From assembly GCA_947625125.1 (NCBI GenBank), contig CANQNF010000010.1, positions 1 through 64,000 of the forward strand: a stretch of 64,000 nt of DNA. Direction: 5' to 3'. The notes under the pieces are model-generated. The model did no database searches. It was not told the origin of the DNA and saw nothing but the letters and a program-made list of their open reading frames with translations. This stretch comes from an uncultured Clostridia bacterium. Lineage in GTDB: Bacteria > Bacillota > Clostridia > Oscillospirales > Ruminococcaceae. A program made the position numbers and the translations under genes. Every line of letters begins with the position of its first letter. Within the stretch, counting starts at the first letter, position 1. Positions 53,329 through 61,987 of this stretch are shown here, piece after piece.

Positions 53329-54297
53329 ATGATATCAATGGTCCCGGTAATTATTTTCGCAGTTATTCTTGTGATCTTCTTCTTGATAATCTCAAACTTC
53401 AAGATCGTCCCGCAGGCTCAGGTCTATGTTGTCGAAAGACTCGGAGCATTCAGCCGCGAACTCCACACCGGCCCGCATCTCCTTGTTCCGTTTATCGACA
53501 GGATAGCCAAAAAGGTCTCGATAAAGGAGCAGGTCGCGGACTTCCAGCCGCAGCCTGTTATCACTAAGGATAACGTCACCATGCAGATAGACACCGTCGT
53601 GTTCTTCCAGATAACGAACGCGAAACTCTATACCTACGGAGTCGAGCGCCCTATTGCCGCTATTGAAAATCTCACCGCCACGACTTTAAGAAACATAATC
53701 GGCGAGATGGAACTCGACGCGACTCTGACTTCACGCGACACCATCAACACCAAAATAACCGTCATCTTAGATGAGGCGACGGACCGCTGGGGAATAAAGG
53801 TCAACAGAGTCGAGCTTAAGAACATTCTTCCTCCCCGTGAGATTCAGGACGCGATGGAGAAGCAGATGAAGGCCGAGCGCGAGCGCCGTGAAAAGATCTT
53901 ACAGGCCGAGGGCGATAAGAAGTCCCAGATTTTAGTGGCAGAGGGCGAAAAGGAATCCAAGATCCTTAAGGCAGAGGCTGATAAGCAGGCCGAGATACTG
54001 CATGCCGAGGCCGAGAAAGAGGCGATGGTCCTTAGAGCGAACGCCGTCAGGGAGCAGAAGATTTTAGAGGCACAGGGCGAAGCAGAGGCTATAGCTCAGG
54101 TCCAGGAAGCGGTCGCCGAGAGTATCAAGAAATTGAACGCCGCCAATCCGAACGAGCAGGTCATCGCGCTCAAATCGCTTGAAGCGTTCGGCAAGGCTGC
54201 CGACGGCAAAGCCACGAAGATAATCATTCCGAGCGAGATACAGGGCCTTGCAGGCCTCGCCTCAAGCATAAAGGGAATCGTCTCGGATAAGGAATAA
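53329..54297 (+). CDS. SPFH/stomatin-family membrane protein (QmcA-like)
   Basis: 322 residues. A single N-terminal membrane helix (VPVIIFAVILVIFFLIISNF) is followed by the SPFH (band 7) domain (VVERLGAFSRELHTGPHLLVPFIDRI; DNVTMQIDTVVFFQITN) and a long Glu/Ala coiled coil (about 180-270, repeated AEGEKES-type units). Such proteins oligomerise on the membrane as rings or rafts, with NfeD as partner. ATG follows CAGGAGG. It is the last gene of a two-gene operon. Confidence 0.93.
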   Translation: MISMVPVIIFAVILVIFFLIISNFKIVPQAQVYVVERLGAFSRELHTGPHLLVPFIDRIAKKVSIKEQVADFQPQPVITKDNVTMQIDTVVFFQITNAKLYTYGVERPIAAIENLTATTLRNIIGEMELDATLTSRDTINTKITVILDEATDRWGIKVNRVELKNILPPREIQDAMEKQMKAERERREKILQAEGDKKSQILVAEGEKESKILKAEADKQAEILHAEAEKEAMVLRANAVREQKILEAQGEAEAIAQVQEAVAESIKKLNAANPNEQVIALKSLEAFGKAADGKATKIIIPSEIQGLAGLASSIKGIVSDKE

Positions 54298-54875
54298 GGC
54301 AAAACTCAGGCGAGAAAAAACTGAAAAGTTCGCCAGCCTTTCAAGGCTGCGGGGGTCTCGGGGGCGGAGCCACCGAGTCGCAGCCCGCAGGCTGCGAAAT
54401 CCCCCGAGAGAACGCCGACAGGCGTTCTCGAGGGATAAGCGTAAGCGAGCGCAGGAAAGGGAGCAAAAACAGTCCAGTGGACGGGTTATTATATCATTAC
54501 TCTGGCGAAGACGAAGTCTTCGCAAAGCGACACTAACTAAGGGAAAAGTTCTGCAGAAAGTAAAGAGTGTCGCTTGAAACCACTCTCCGGGGGTTTCCCC
54601 GACCCGACGGCATTTCATGCCGTCGGGCTTCGCAAAAGGGGTTCGGGGAAAACCCGTAGGGTTGTCCCCGAAAGGTAGCGGTCATCGCACAAGCCCCGAG
54701 CGAGCGAACGCGGCAGCGTTCGCGAGCGAGGGGGCGGCAGGGGCGCAAAGGCAAAAGCCAGCACCAACGCCCCCTCCCAAAAATATTTTCAGAAACACTT
54801 GATTTTTTCTGAAAATATGTTATAATCATGTTGGAGAATACCAAGCTCTAAAATCTCTTAAGGAGGATACATACT
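54298..54875. repeat. gene-free region with clustered GC-rich palindromes
   Basis: No gene is supported. Two groups of hairpins lie here. Near 54340-54432: CTCGG...CCGAG, TCGCAGCC-CGCA-GGCTGCGA and GAGAACGCC-GACA-GGCGTTCTC inside a GGGGG...CCCCC outer pair. Near 54603-54721: CCCGACGGCAT-TTC-ATGCCGTCGGG, TTCGGGG...CCCCGAA and GAACGC-GGCA-GCGTTC. They resemble the cloverleaf element at 29.1 kb in style, not in exact sequence. The ferredoxin promoter is at the right end. Confidence 0.6.
54799..54826 (+). promoter_or_regulatory. promoter of the small ferredoxin
   Basis: TTGATT (54799-54804), 16-base spacer, TATAAT (54821-54826). Confidence 0.7.
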
Positions 54876-55046
54876 ATGGCTTTTAAGATTTCCGACGAGT
54901 GCATCAAGTGCGGCGCCTGCGCTGCCGAGTGCCCTGTAAGCGCTATCACCGAGGGCGACGACAAGTACGTCATCGATCCCGACACCTGCATCTCCTGCGG
55001 CAACTGCAACGCTGTCTGCCCTGTAGGAGCTCCTAACGAGGAGTAA
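54876..55046 (+). CDS. 2[4Fe-4S] ferredoxin
   Basis: A 56-residue clostridial-type ferredoxin, easily missed for its length. Two motifs are complete: CIKCGACAAECP and CISCGNCNAVCP, with the usual pseudo-twofold layout and DPDTC between them. It is a low-potential one-electron carrier for hydrogenase, pyruvate:ferredoxin oxidoreductase and similar enzymes. ATG follows AAGGAGG by 8 bases; own promoter and terminator, so a single-gene, probably abundant transcript. Codons are strongly biased to C-ending ones, as in highly expressed genes. Confidence 0.95.
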   Translation: MAFKISDECIKCGACAAECPVSAITEGDDKYVIDPDTCISCGNCNAVCPVGAPNEE

Positions 55047-55065
55047 TTTTCGATTTTAAAGAGGG

Positions 55066-55091
55066 TCCCCGCCGTATAAGCGGGGATTTTT
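55066..55091 (+). terminator. ferredoxin terminator
   Basis: TCCCCGC-CGTATAA-GCGGGGA followed by TTTTT. Confidence 0.93.
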
Positions 55092-55153
55092 CTTTTTTCA
55101 CATTGTTTTTTCAAATGTTAATAATTTTTTCATAACTTTTTCAGAATTTTATA

Positions 55154-55182
55154 TTGCCTTTTTGCATTTTTTTTGGTAAAAT
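55154..55182 (+). promoter_or_regulatory. promoter of the VTC-domain gene
   Basis: TTGCCT (55154-55159), 17-base spacer, TAAAAT (55177-55182). Confidence 0.7.
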
Positions 55183-55219
55183 AGAGTGAGTTCGATATTT
55201 ACTTGGAAGGATCATTAAA

Positions 55220-56014
55220 GTGCCGATCTATACTTTTGAAAGGTATGAGAAGAAATTTCTCGTCTCTGCCGAGCAGGAAAAGCGCCTGACCGCCTTTTTG
55301 ACGGAAAATATGGACATGGAATTCGACGCCTACTGCCGGGACGGCAAGGTCTACGCCATCCATAACGTCTACTTCGACGATGAAAACAACTCGGTCATCA
55401 ACGCCTCGCTCGCAAGGCCGAAGTTCAAGGAAAAGCTTCGGCTTCGCAGCTATGAATGCCCCAAAACAGGCGAAGAACAGGTCTTTTTGGAGCTTAAACG
55501 AAAGGTCAAGGGCATAGTTACCAAGCGCCGTGCTACTTTAAGCTACAACGCCGCCATGGACTTCGTCGTCAGGGGCATAAGACCCAAGACCGATTCATAC
55601 TCCAAAAACAGGATGTATGACGAGATAGCCTATTTTTTGGAGCGCAAAAAGGTCGCCCCAAAGGTCGTTATTTCATATGAGCGCGAGGCCCTGTTCTCAA
55701 AGACCGACCCGTCTTTGAGAGTGACGTTCGACAGAAATATCATCACCCGCCGGGAACAGGTCGACCTTATGGCGGGGGCGTGGGGAGAGCCTCTTCTGCA
55801 CGACGGCGAGAGGCTGATGGAGGTAAAATTCCTGCACGCGCCGCCGAAAGTTCTCTGCGATTTTCTGACGGATGAAAAAATTTTCATGCAGAGCTTTTCA
55901 AAATACGGAAACGAATATTCGCGCTATCGCGGCAGAGAATTTCTGCATCTTAGCGACCGCCGGGCTTTGGAAGCCAAGTGTAAAACCGCATGTCAACAAG
56001 CAAGGAATACATAA
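55220..56014 (+). CDS. VTC-domain protein (polyphosphate polymerase-like)
   Basis: 264 residues from GTG 55220 (ribosome site GGAAGGATC). The triphosphate-tunnel fold of the yeast VTC complex is visible: FERYEKKFLVS at the N-terminus, then YFDDENNSVI, KEKLRLRSY, QVFLELKRKVKGIVTKRR and LMEVKFLHAPP, a pattern of alternating Lys/Arg/Glu facing the tunnel. Related proteins make polyphosphate from nucleoside triphosphates; in bacteria activity is mostly inferred. Such genes usually sit beside a DUF4956 membrane protein; here that partner lies 1.4 kb downstream, after two other genes. Confidence 0.9.
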   Translation: MPIYTFERYEKKFLVSAEQEKRLTAFLTENMDMEFDAYCRDGKVYAIHNVYFDDENNSVINASLARPKFKEKLRLRSYECPKTGEEQVFLELKRKVKGIVTKRRATLSYNAAMDFVVRGIRPKTDSYSKNRMYDEIAYFLERKKVAPKVVISYEREALFSKTDPSLRVTFDRNIITRREQVDLMAGAWGEPLLHDGERLMEVKFLHAPPKVLCDFLTDEKIFMQSFSKYGNEYSRYRGREFLHLSDRRALEAKCKTACQQARNT

Positions 56015-56049
56015 GCTTTATTTTGGAGCAGCCGGGGAGTGTCCATTCC

Positions 56050-56161
56050 GCCCGCATTATTCACTATTTTTAAAATCGTCGCCGCAGGCGACCCCCTTGA
56101 AATTCTGACATCTGATTTCTGACCCCTGTCTTTTTGATGTGGTCGTTTCGGCCACATCAAG
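56050..56161 (+). repeat. full copy of the dispersed repeat, fused to a truncated gene
   Basis: CGCATTATTCACTA, TTTTTAAAATCGTCGCC-GCA-GGCGAC, CCCTTGAAATTCTGACATC, TGATTTCTGACCCCTG, then GATGTGGTC-GTTTC-GGCCACATC. It aligns with 31881-31992 (minus). Immediately after its end the reading frame of the TfoX-like gene begins in mid-domain. Confidence 0.75.
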
Positions 56162-56422
56162 CAGCTGTCTTCTCTTGACGGGATATCCTGCCGCAGGATG
56201 ATGGGGGAATACTTGATATATTACCGCGGCAAGGTCGCCGCATATCTGTGCGACGGGCGATTTTTGATAAAGCCCGTCCCGTCGGCATTAAAAATGCCGC
56301 CGGATGCCGAATATGATTCAATAAGCGAGGGCGGCCGAAAGAAGCTGCTTCGGGTCGACGGCGTCGACGATAAAGAGCTTCTGACAGATTTATTTACGGC
56401 AATGTATGACGAACTGCCGTAG
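56162..56422 (+). pseudogene. N-terminally truncated TfoX-like gene
   Basis: From 56162 the frame encodes QLSSLDGISCRRMMGEY, LIYYRGKVAAYLCDGRFLIK and on to LFTAMYDELP: most of the TfoX/Sxy N-terminal domain (about 86 residues), but the first 15 or so residues, including the usual start, are missing. In their place is the end of a dispersed repeat. An ATG at 56198 (ATGATG) could start a 74-residue protein but has no good ribosome site. TfoX-type proteins affect competence in Proteobacteria; the single-domain Firmicutes form has no known role. Confidence 0.75.
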
Positions 56423-56489
56423 GAAAAGCAGAAAAAGAGTTTCATCTGAATCGCAAAGAGCGGAGATATATTTTTCGGAGGTGAAATCA

Positions 56490-57158
56490 TTGAATATTGC
56501 GAACAACATTCTTAAGCACTATCTGAAAAATGTATATTTCATCACGGGCACGGCCTATGCCGGGAAGTCGACGACGGTAAAAATGCTTGCGGATAGATTT
56601 GACATGATTTTTTGCGGCGAAAACTATCACAGCGCAGTCTCCGACATTGTGGCGTCTCCGGAACTACAGCCAGATATTTGTTATCTCAATGGCCTTACCG
56701 ACTTCAGGGATTTTGTGACCCGTTCTCCCGAGGAATATGAGAGATGGGTCTTCAGCGTAGGCAGAGAAGCCGCAGAATTTGAAGTGGCCGAGCTGATCTC
56801 AATATCAAAAGATAAGAAAGTTATCGTGGACACGAACATCCCAATAGATTTACTGAAAGAAATATCCGATTACGACCACGTCGCAGTTATGGTCTGTCCG
56901 CAGTCGATGAGCGTCGAGCGTTTCTTTGACCGTGACGACCCCGAGAAGCGGTTTATTTTGGACGTCATAAAAAGCTGCGACGACCCCGAAGCCGTCATGG
57001 AAAACTATCGGCGCGGACTTGCCCTTATAAACAGTCAGAAGAACTATGACGAATTAGTCGGCAGCGGCTTCTTCACGGTAGTCAGAGAGGATGACGGTAC
57101 AGATACCAGAGAAGAAGTCTGCGATTTAATTGCAAAGCATTTCGGATTATGCAAATAA
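56490..57158 (+). CDS. P-loop NTPase/kinase-like protein of unknown role
   Basis: 222 residues from TTG 56490 with a strong GGAGGTG site; ATG 56406 would overlap the TfoX-like frame without a site. Walker A is VYFITGTAYAGKSTT (about residue 20). KKVIVDTNIP may be the Walker B-like strand, followed by DYDHVAVMVCPQSM and a lid-like FFDRDDPEKR. Size and order resemble small-molecule kinases or AAA-like NTPases. No partner domain or signal. I cannot name the substrate. Confidence 0.75.
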   Translation: MNIANNILKHYLKNVYFITGTAYAGKSTTVKMLADRFDMIFCGENYHSAVSDIVASPELQPDICYLNGLTDFRDFVTRSPEEYERWVFSVGREAAEFEVAELISISKDKKVIVDTNIPIDLLKEISDYDHVAVMVCPQSMSVERFFDRDDPEKRFILDVIKSCDDPEAVMENYRRGLALINSQKNYDELVGSGFFTVVREDDGTDTREEVCDLIAKHFGLCK

Positions 57159-57417
57159 TCGCTGTTCAGCGGGAAAAGAAAGGGAAAACGTAAGATTTAT
57201 ATTTCGGCAGGCATTTATGCACAAAAACGGAAAATGGGCAAATCCGTCAACGACAAGCTGTATTTTCCGCTTTCCGACGATTGAAAAAAGGTCTCGGAGA
57301 AAATGACTGCACGGAGCGAATCGAAAAGATCCTGCACAGTATTTCTTAATCATGCTGATAAAGCGTTGAATTTTTACCCGCACCACCCCCGCAAAGAACC
57401 AAGAAAGGAAGTTTCAT
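57159..57417. other. possible gene remnant, no intact gene
   Basis: About 260 bases. Two short stretches keep coding-like composition (MGKSVNDKLYFPLSDD then a stop, then KKVSEKMTARSESK in the same frame), which suggests a decayed gene, but no family is recognised. The DUF4956 ribosome site (AAGGAAG) closes the stretch. Confidence 0.35.
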
Positions 57418-58107
57418 ATGTCTGAATTTTTATTTCCATCAATAGGCGGAGTGCCGCTTAACGCTCAGGGCGTGCTCACATCCGTGGGCATCGCTTTCCT
57501 GCTCGGTCTTTGTCTGAGCGCCGTCTATCTCTTTACCAACCGCCGCCGCGGCTACACCTCCGATTTTCCGGCGGCAGTGGTCCTGCTTGCGCCTTTGATG
57601 GCCGCGGTCATTTTCCTTGTCAATTCCTCCGTGGCGGTCGCGGTTTCATTGGGCGGCGCGCTTGCCCTCCTGAGAATAAGAAGCAACCCCCGCGACACGA
57701 TGGAGATAACGACTCTTCTCTTCGCCATCGTCATCGGCATCGGCTGCGGCACCGGCTATTACGGCATTACCATAGTCATCACCGCCATTTTGTGCGCAGT
57801 CACGGCTATACTCTCCGTCGTAAAATTCGGCGTTCCCAAAAATAACCGTGTCACGATAAAGATCTCCGTCCCCGAGGATCTTAATTTCGAGGGGACGTTC
57901 GACGAGACCCTCGACAAGTACACCTTGGGATTCGATCTTCAGCAGATCCGCACCGCCGACTTCGGCTCGGTCTATGAACTGAAATACATAGCTACTATAG
58001 CCGAGAACGCCGACCGCAGGGCGCTTCTTGACGAGATAAGGACGAAAAACGGCAATCTCGACGTCTCGATAACCATGCGGGACTACGACTCTATTCCTCA
58101 GAAATAA
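57418..58107 (+). CDS. DUF4956-family membrane protein
   Basis: 229 residues. Four helices in the N-terminal 130 residues, with the conserved cytoplasmic segment VSLGGALALLRIRSNPRDTMEI between helices, typical of DUF4956. The soluble C-terminal domain of about 90 residues alternates strands and helices (VTIKISVPEDLN; SVYELKYIATIAE; NLDVSITMRDYDS), like an ACT/ferredoxin-like regulatory fold. These proteins are usual neighbours of VTC-domain enzymes and are thought to act with them at the membrane. ATG follows AAGGAAG. Confidence 0.9.
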   Translation: MSEFLFPSIGGVPLNAQGVLTSVGIAFLLGLCLSAVYLFTNRRRGYTSDFPAAVVLLAPLMAAVIFLVNSSVAVAVSLGGALALLRIRSNPRDTMEITTLLFAIVIGIGCGTGYYGITIVITAILCAVTAILSVVKFGVPKNNRVTIKISVPEDLNFEGTFDETLDKYTLGFDLQQIRTADFGSVYELKYIATIAENADRRALLDEIRTKNGNLDVSITMRDYDSIPQK

Positions 58108-58112
58108 TTTGA

Positions 58113-58137
58113 GGGCGGTATTTTGCCGCCCTTTTTT
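58113..58137 (+). terminator. terminator between DUF4956 and GH2 genes
   Basis: GGGCGG-TATTTTG-CCGCCC followed by TTTTTT. The GH2 ribosome site starts only four bases later, so some read-through is likely needed for GH2 expression unless a promoter lies within the upstream gene. Confidence 0.85.
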
Positions 58138-58158
58138 CATGAAAGGAGACATAAAAAA

Positions 58159-61100
58159 ATGATAAAGCTGTTTAACGACGGCTGGAAATTTGCCGAAATG
58201 AAATTGGGAGAGCTTCCCAAGGAGGAGGATTTCCGACCCGTCGACATCCCCCACGACTGGCAGATATGGCATGTCAAGGACCTCTACAGGACCTCCGACG
58301 GCTGGTACAAGAAAAAATTCACCGTCTCGGAAACTTCGGGCAGGGTCTTTTCGCTTCGCTTCGAGGGAGTGTACATGGATTCCGAAATATACTTAAACGG
58401 CGAGAAGATATTTGAGTGGAAGTACGGCTACACGACCTTCGACGTTCCGCTGAATCCTGTTCAGGGCGAGAATGAAATATCCGTTCGTGTAAGATACCAA
58501 AACCCCAACACGAGATGGTACTCGGGAGCAGGCATTTACCGAAACGTCTGGCTCAGAGAGACGGGCCAAAGCCGCATAAAGGACGACGGGACATATGTTG
58601 TCAGCTATCCCGAGGGGGACAGCTGGCGCCTTGAGATAGATACCGAGATTACAGCCGAGACCGACTGCCTTATAAAGCATACCATTATAAACGCCGACGG
58701 CGACGAGACCGCGTCCGTGAAGATACCCGTCCCGGCCGGAAACGACAAAATTTCCAAGAGCATTGAAATTTACAAGCCCGAGCTTTGGAGCGTCGACAGG
58801 CCCTATCTCTATTCCCTTCTGACCGAAATGTATATAGGGGATGAGCGCGTCGACGAGCGCTATGAGCGCATAGGCTTCAAATACGTCCGCTTCGACAAGG
58901 ACAAGGGATTTTTCTTAAACGGCGAGAATATAAAGCTCAACGGCGTATGCATGCACCACGACCTCGGCGCCCTCGGTTCGGCCTTTAACAAGGCTGCCGC
59001 AAGACGTCAGCTCGAAAAGCTCAAGGAGATGGGGGTCAACGCCATCCGCACATCCCACAACCCGCCCGCGCCCGAATTCATGGACCTCTGCGACGAGATG
59101 GGATTTTTGGTCGACAGCGAAATTCTGGATATGTGGCAGGACAGAAAGACCGACTACGACTATGCGAGATTTTTCGACGGTTGGCATGAAAGAGACGTCC
59201 GCAGCTGGATAAGGCGCGACCGCAACCGGGTCAGCGTGATAATGTGGAGCCTCGGAAACGAGATAGGCGACACAAACGCCATCCCGAGGGGAGCAGAGCT
59301 TACAAGAGAGCTTCGCAGATGCGTGAGAATAGACGACTACAAGAGCTCCAAGCCCGTGACTATAGGTTCTAACCACATGCGTTGGCAGGGCGCTCAGGAC
59401 TGTGCCGAGGAGCTCGGGGCGGTGGGCTATAACTACCTCGAATCCATCTACGACGACCACCACAAAAAGCACCCGAACTGGGTCATCTACGGCTCCGAGA
59501 CCGCCTCCACGATACAGTCAAGGGGAGTCTATCACTTCCCGGCTTCGGTTCAGACCACCACCCACGACGACCTGCAATGCTCGTCGCTTCTCAACTGCGC
59601 AACGGGTTGGGGCGCTCCGAGCGCCGAATATAACATCACCGCCGACCGCAACAGAAAATACTCCCTCGGGCAGTTTATCTGGACGGGCTGGGACTACATC
59701 GGCGAGCCCACCCCCTACAGGACCAAAAATTCCTATTTTGGGCACATCGACACGGCGGGCTTCCCGAAAGATTCGTTCTATGCCTATAAGGCGGAGTGGA
59801 ACAGGACTGCGGCGCCGTTTGTCCACCTGTTCCCGCACTGGGACTGGAACCCCGGCCAGATCATCGATATATTTGCATTTTCAAACTGCGACGAGGTAGA
59901 GGTATTCGTAAACGGCAGGTCTCTCGGCCGTGAAAAATACAACCACACCGACGGCGATAGGCTTACCGGACGCTGGCAGGCCGAGTATGAGAGGGGAGAG
60001 GTCACGGCGGTCGGCTACGACTCTATGGGCAGGGAGGTCTGCCGTGAAACCAAAAAGAGTTTCTCCGACCCCGAAAAAATAGTTTTGGAATCTTCCCGCA
60101 GGACTATCTCCGCAAACGGCGCAGACATGGCGTTTATAGAGGTCTCTGCAGTTGACAAGGACGGCAATACCGTTGAAAACGCACGCTCGAGGATAAACGT
60201 CGAGGTGAGCGGTCCTGCAAGGCTCATGGGCCTTGACAACGGCGACAGCACCGATTATGAGGAGTACAAGACGAATTCCCGCAGACTTTTCGGCGGCAGG
60301 CTCGTCATCATGCTCGCTTCTACATTCGAGCCGGGAGACGTAAAAGTAAGGGTAACGTCTCCGGGACTTGAGGACAGCGAAATATCCCTCAAATCGACGG
60401 CCGCAAGACCCGTCGAGGGCGTGTCCTGCATACAAAAAGTGACGGCGGACGAGCATAAAACCGACGTCTCGGTGAGAAAAATCGAGCTTTCTGTCCGGGA
60501 TAGGGTCATCACCCCCGAGATAGGCGAGATAAAGGCCGCGGTCAGAGTCTACCCCGAAAACAGCGGAGTAAAGCCCGAGGATATCATGCTCAAGGCGGTC
60601 ACGTCGGCGGGCGTCGAGACAAATCTTTTGGAGCTTTCGGGCGGCAGGCTCATCCCTAGGGGCGACGGCAGCTACCGCTTAAGGGCATACTTCCGCAACG
60701 GCTCCTATTGCGACGAGGTCATCTCCGAAATCGAGATGGAAAACCGCGGATTCGGGGCGGCGAGCTTTGAACCATACGGCGAGATCGTCCTCGGCTCCCT
60801 GGCTTCAAATTCATCCGAACTTCAGAGCGATATGGGCGGCGGAGTCCTTTTGAGAGGCTGCCGCAGGGCCGTCTTTAAAAAGACCGACTTCGGCAGTATC
60901 GGCTCTGATGAGGTCACCATAGGAATCTACACCTACAACGAAAACGTCATCCCGGTCGTCCTCAGGGTCGACGGCGAAGACTTCGCAACGCTTAATTATC
61001 AGGCCAAAAATGAGTGGAACACCTATAAATTCAATACGATAACGCTTCCCGAAAAGCTTACGGGGGAGCATGAGCTTTGCTTTGAATTCCCGGAGGAACT

Positions 61101-61491
61101 GAGATTTTTAGGCTTTAAATTCTCATATCCGAGACGTCTCGGCAGCGAGATAACGGCGGTCAAGAGCGACGCCGTCTATGGCGACAGCTTCACCCTCGGC
61201 AGCGAGATGATAGAAAAAATCGGAAACAACGTAAGCGTTGTATTTAAGGACGTCGATTTTGGGGACGGCGCCACGGTCATGGAAATAACCGGCAGGACCC
61301 GCAACCAAAAGGACCGCATTCGCCTCTCTATAAGCGGCATGGACGATCTGAACGTTGAATTCGACGGCACCGATGAAATCGTCACAAACAGGTATGACAT
61401 CCCCGAAATAAAGGGGGTACATGAGCTTACGGCGGTATTTCTGCCGGGAACCGACTTCGACTTTAAGTCGATAAAATTTACGAAAGGATGA
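58159..61491 (+). CDS. glycoside hydrolase family 2 enzyme (beta-galactosidase-like)
   Basis: 1110 residues from ATG 58159 (AAAGGAGA). Order: GH2 sugar-binding domain (VDIPHDWQIWHVKDLYR), immunoglobulin-like domain, catalytic barrel from about 265 (LNGVCMHHDLGALGSAFN; NAIRTSHNPPAPEFMDLCDE) with the acid/base Glu in IMWSLGNEIGD (about 373) and the nucleophile Glu in VIYGSETAST (about 447), then a DUF4982-like region, an Ig-like domain (ISANGADMAFIEVSAVDKDG) and two C-terminal beta domains resembling carbohydrate-binding modules. No signal peptide: cytosolic. Beta-galactosidase is most likely, but other GH2 activities share this plan. Confidence 0.92.
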   Translation: MIKLFNDGWKFAEMKLGELPKEEDFRPVDIPHDWQIWHVKDLYRTSDGWYKKKFTVSETSGRVFSLRFEGVYMDSEIYLNGEKIFEWKYGYTTFDVPLNPVQGENEISVRVRYQNPNTRWYSGAGIYRNVWLRETGQSRIKDDGTYVVSYPEGDSWRLEIDTEITAETDCLIKHTIINADGDETASVKIPVPAGNDKISKSIEIYKPELWSVDRPYLYSLLTEMYIGDERVDERYERIGFKYVRFDKDKGFFLNGENIKLNGVCMHHDLGALGSAFNKAAARRQLEKLKEMGVNAIRTSHNPPAPEFMDLCDEMGFLVDSEILDMWQDRKTDYDYARFFDGWHERDVRSWIRRDRNRVSVIMWSLGNEIGDTNAIPRGAELTRELRRCVRIDDYKSSKPVTIGSNHMRWQGAQDCAEELGAVGYNYLESIYDDHHKKHPNWVIYGSETASTIQSRGVYHFPASVQTTTHDDLQCSSLLNCATGWGAPSAEYNITADRNRKYSLGQFIWTGWDYIGEPTPYRTKNSYFGHIDTAGFPKDSFYAYKAEWNRTAAPFVHLFPHWDWNPGQIIDIFAFSNCDEVEVFVNGRSLGREKYNHTDGDRLTGRWQAEYERGEVTAVGYDSMGREVCRETKKSFSDPEKIVLESSRRTISANGADMAFIEVSAVDKDGNTVENARSRINVEVSGPARLMGLDNGDSTDYEEYKTNSRRLFGGRLVIMLASTFEPGDVKVRVTSPGLEDSEISLKSTAARPVEGVSCIQKVTADEHKTDVSVRKIELSVRDRVITPEIGEIKAAVRVYPENSGVKPEDIMLKAVTSAGVETNLLELSGGRLIPRGDGSYRLRAYFRNGSYCDEVISEIEMENRGFGAASFEPYGEIVLGSLASNSSELQSDMGGGVLLRGCRRAVFKKTDFGSIGSDEVTIGIYTYNENVIPVVLRVDGEDFATLNYQAKNEWNTYKFNTITLPEKLTGEHELCFEFPEELRFLGFKFSYPRRLGSEITAVKSDAVYGDSFTLGSEMIEKIGNNVSVVFKDVDFGDGATVMEITGRTRNQKDRIRLSISGMDDLNVEFDGTDEIVTNRYDIPEIKGVHELTAVFLPGTDFDFKSIKFTKG

Positions 61492-61495
61492 TACC

Positions 61496-61942
61496 GTGAA
61501 AGTAAAAGAGCTCGGGCATCTTGCGTTTAGGTGCCGCGATATTAAAAAAACCGAGGAGTTCTACACCGAGGTCTTGGGCTTTAAGAGGGCGTTTTCGCTG
61601 ACATACGGCGAGCGCGCAGACAAGACGGCGTTTCCTCCCGAACGCGAGTGGATAGTTTATCTCAAGGTCTCAGACAGGCTTTATCTGGAGCTTTTCGACC
61701 GTGAGAACGCCGCCGATTCTCCCGACCCGGGCTGGGACAGCTTAAACTACCAGCACCTCGCCCTCATAGTCGACGACATCCACGCGGCAAGGGACGAGCT
61801 TTCAAAACTTGGCGCGCCCATCGACGTCGAGCCATCTCTCGGAATAGACAACACCTGGCAGATGTGGTCCCACGACCCCGACGGCAACAAGATAGAATTC
61901 ATGCAGTACACCGAAAAATCCTACCAGATAGCCGGAAAATAA
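61496..61942 (+). CDS. VOC-family (glyoxalase-like) protein
   Basis: 148 residues, two beta-alpha-beta-beta-beta modules of the vicinal oxygen chelate fold. Metal-ligand candidates are His8 (ELGHLAFRC), Glu in YLELFDREN, His in YQHLALIVDD and Glu in GNKIEFMQYTEKS. The start is GTG 61496, 4 bases after the GH2 stop, with AAAGGATG as ribosome site inside the GH2 gene, so it is coupled to it. Often annotated lactoylglutathione lyase, but its place after a glycosidase leaves the substrate open. Confidence 0.88.
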   Translation: MKVKELGHLAFRCRDIKKTEEFYTEVLGFKRAFSLTYGERADKTAFPPEREWIVYLKVSDRLYLELFDRENAADSPDPGWDSLNYQHLALIVDDIHAARDELSKLGAPIDVEPSLGIDNTWQMWSHDPDGNKIEFMQYTEKSYQIAGK

Positions 61943-61948
61943 AAAATC

Positions 61949-61981
61949 TCCCGCACGGTCTTACGATCATGCGGGATTTTT
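61949..61981. terminator. bidirectional terminator between converging genes
   Basis: TCCCGCA...TGCGGGA with AAAAAAT before and TTTTTATTTTTT after; serves the GH2-VOC operon and the leftward glycosyltransferase gene. Confidence 0.9.
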
Positions 61982-61987
61982 ATTTTT

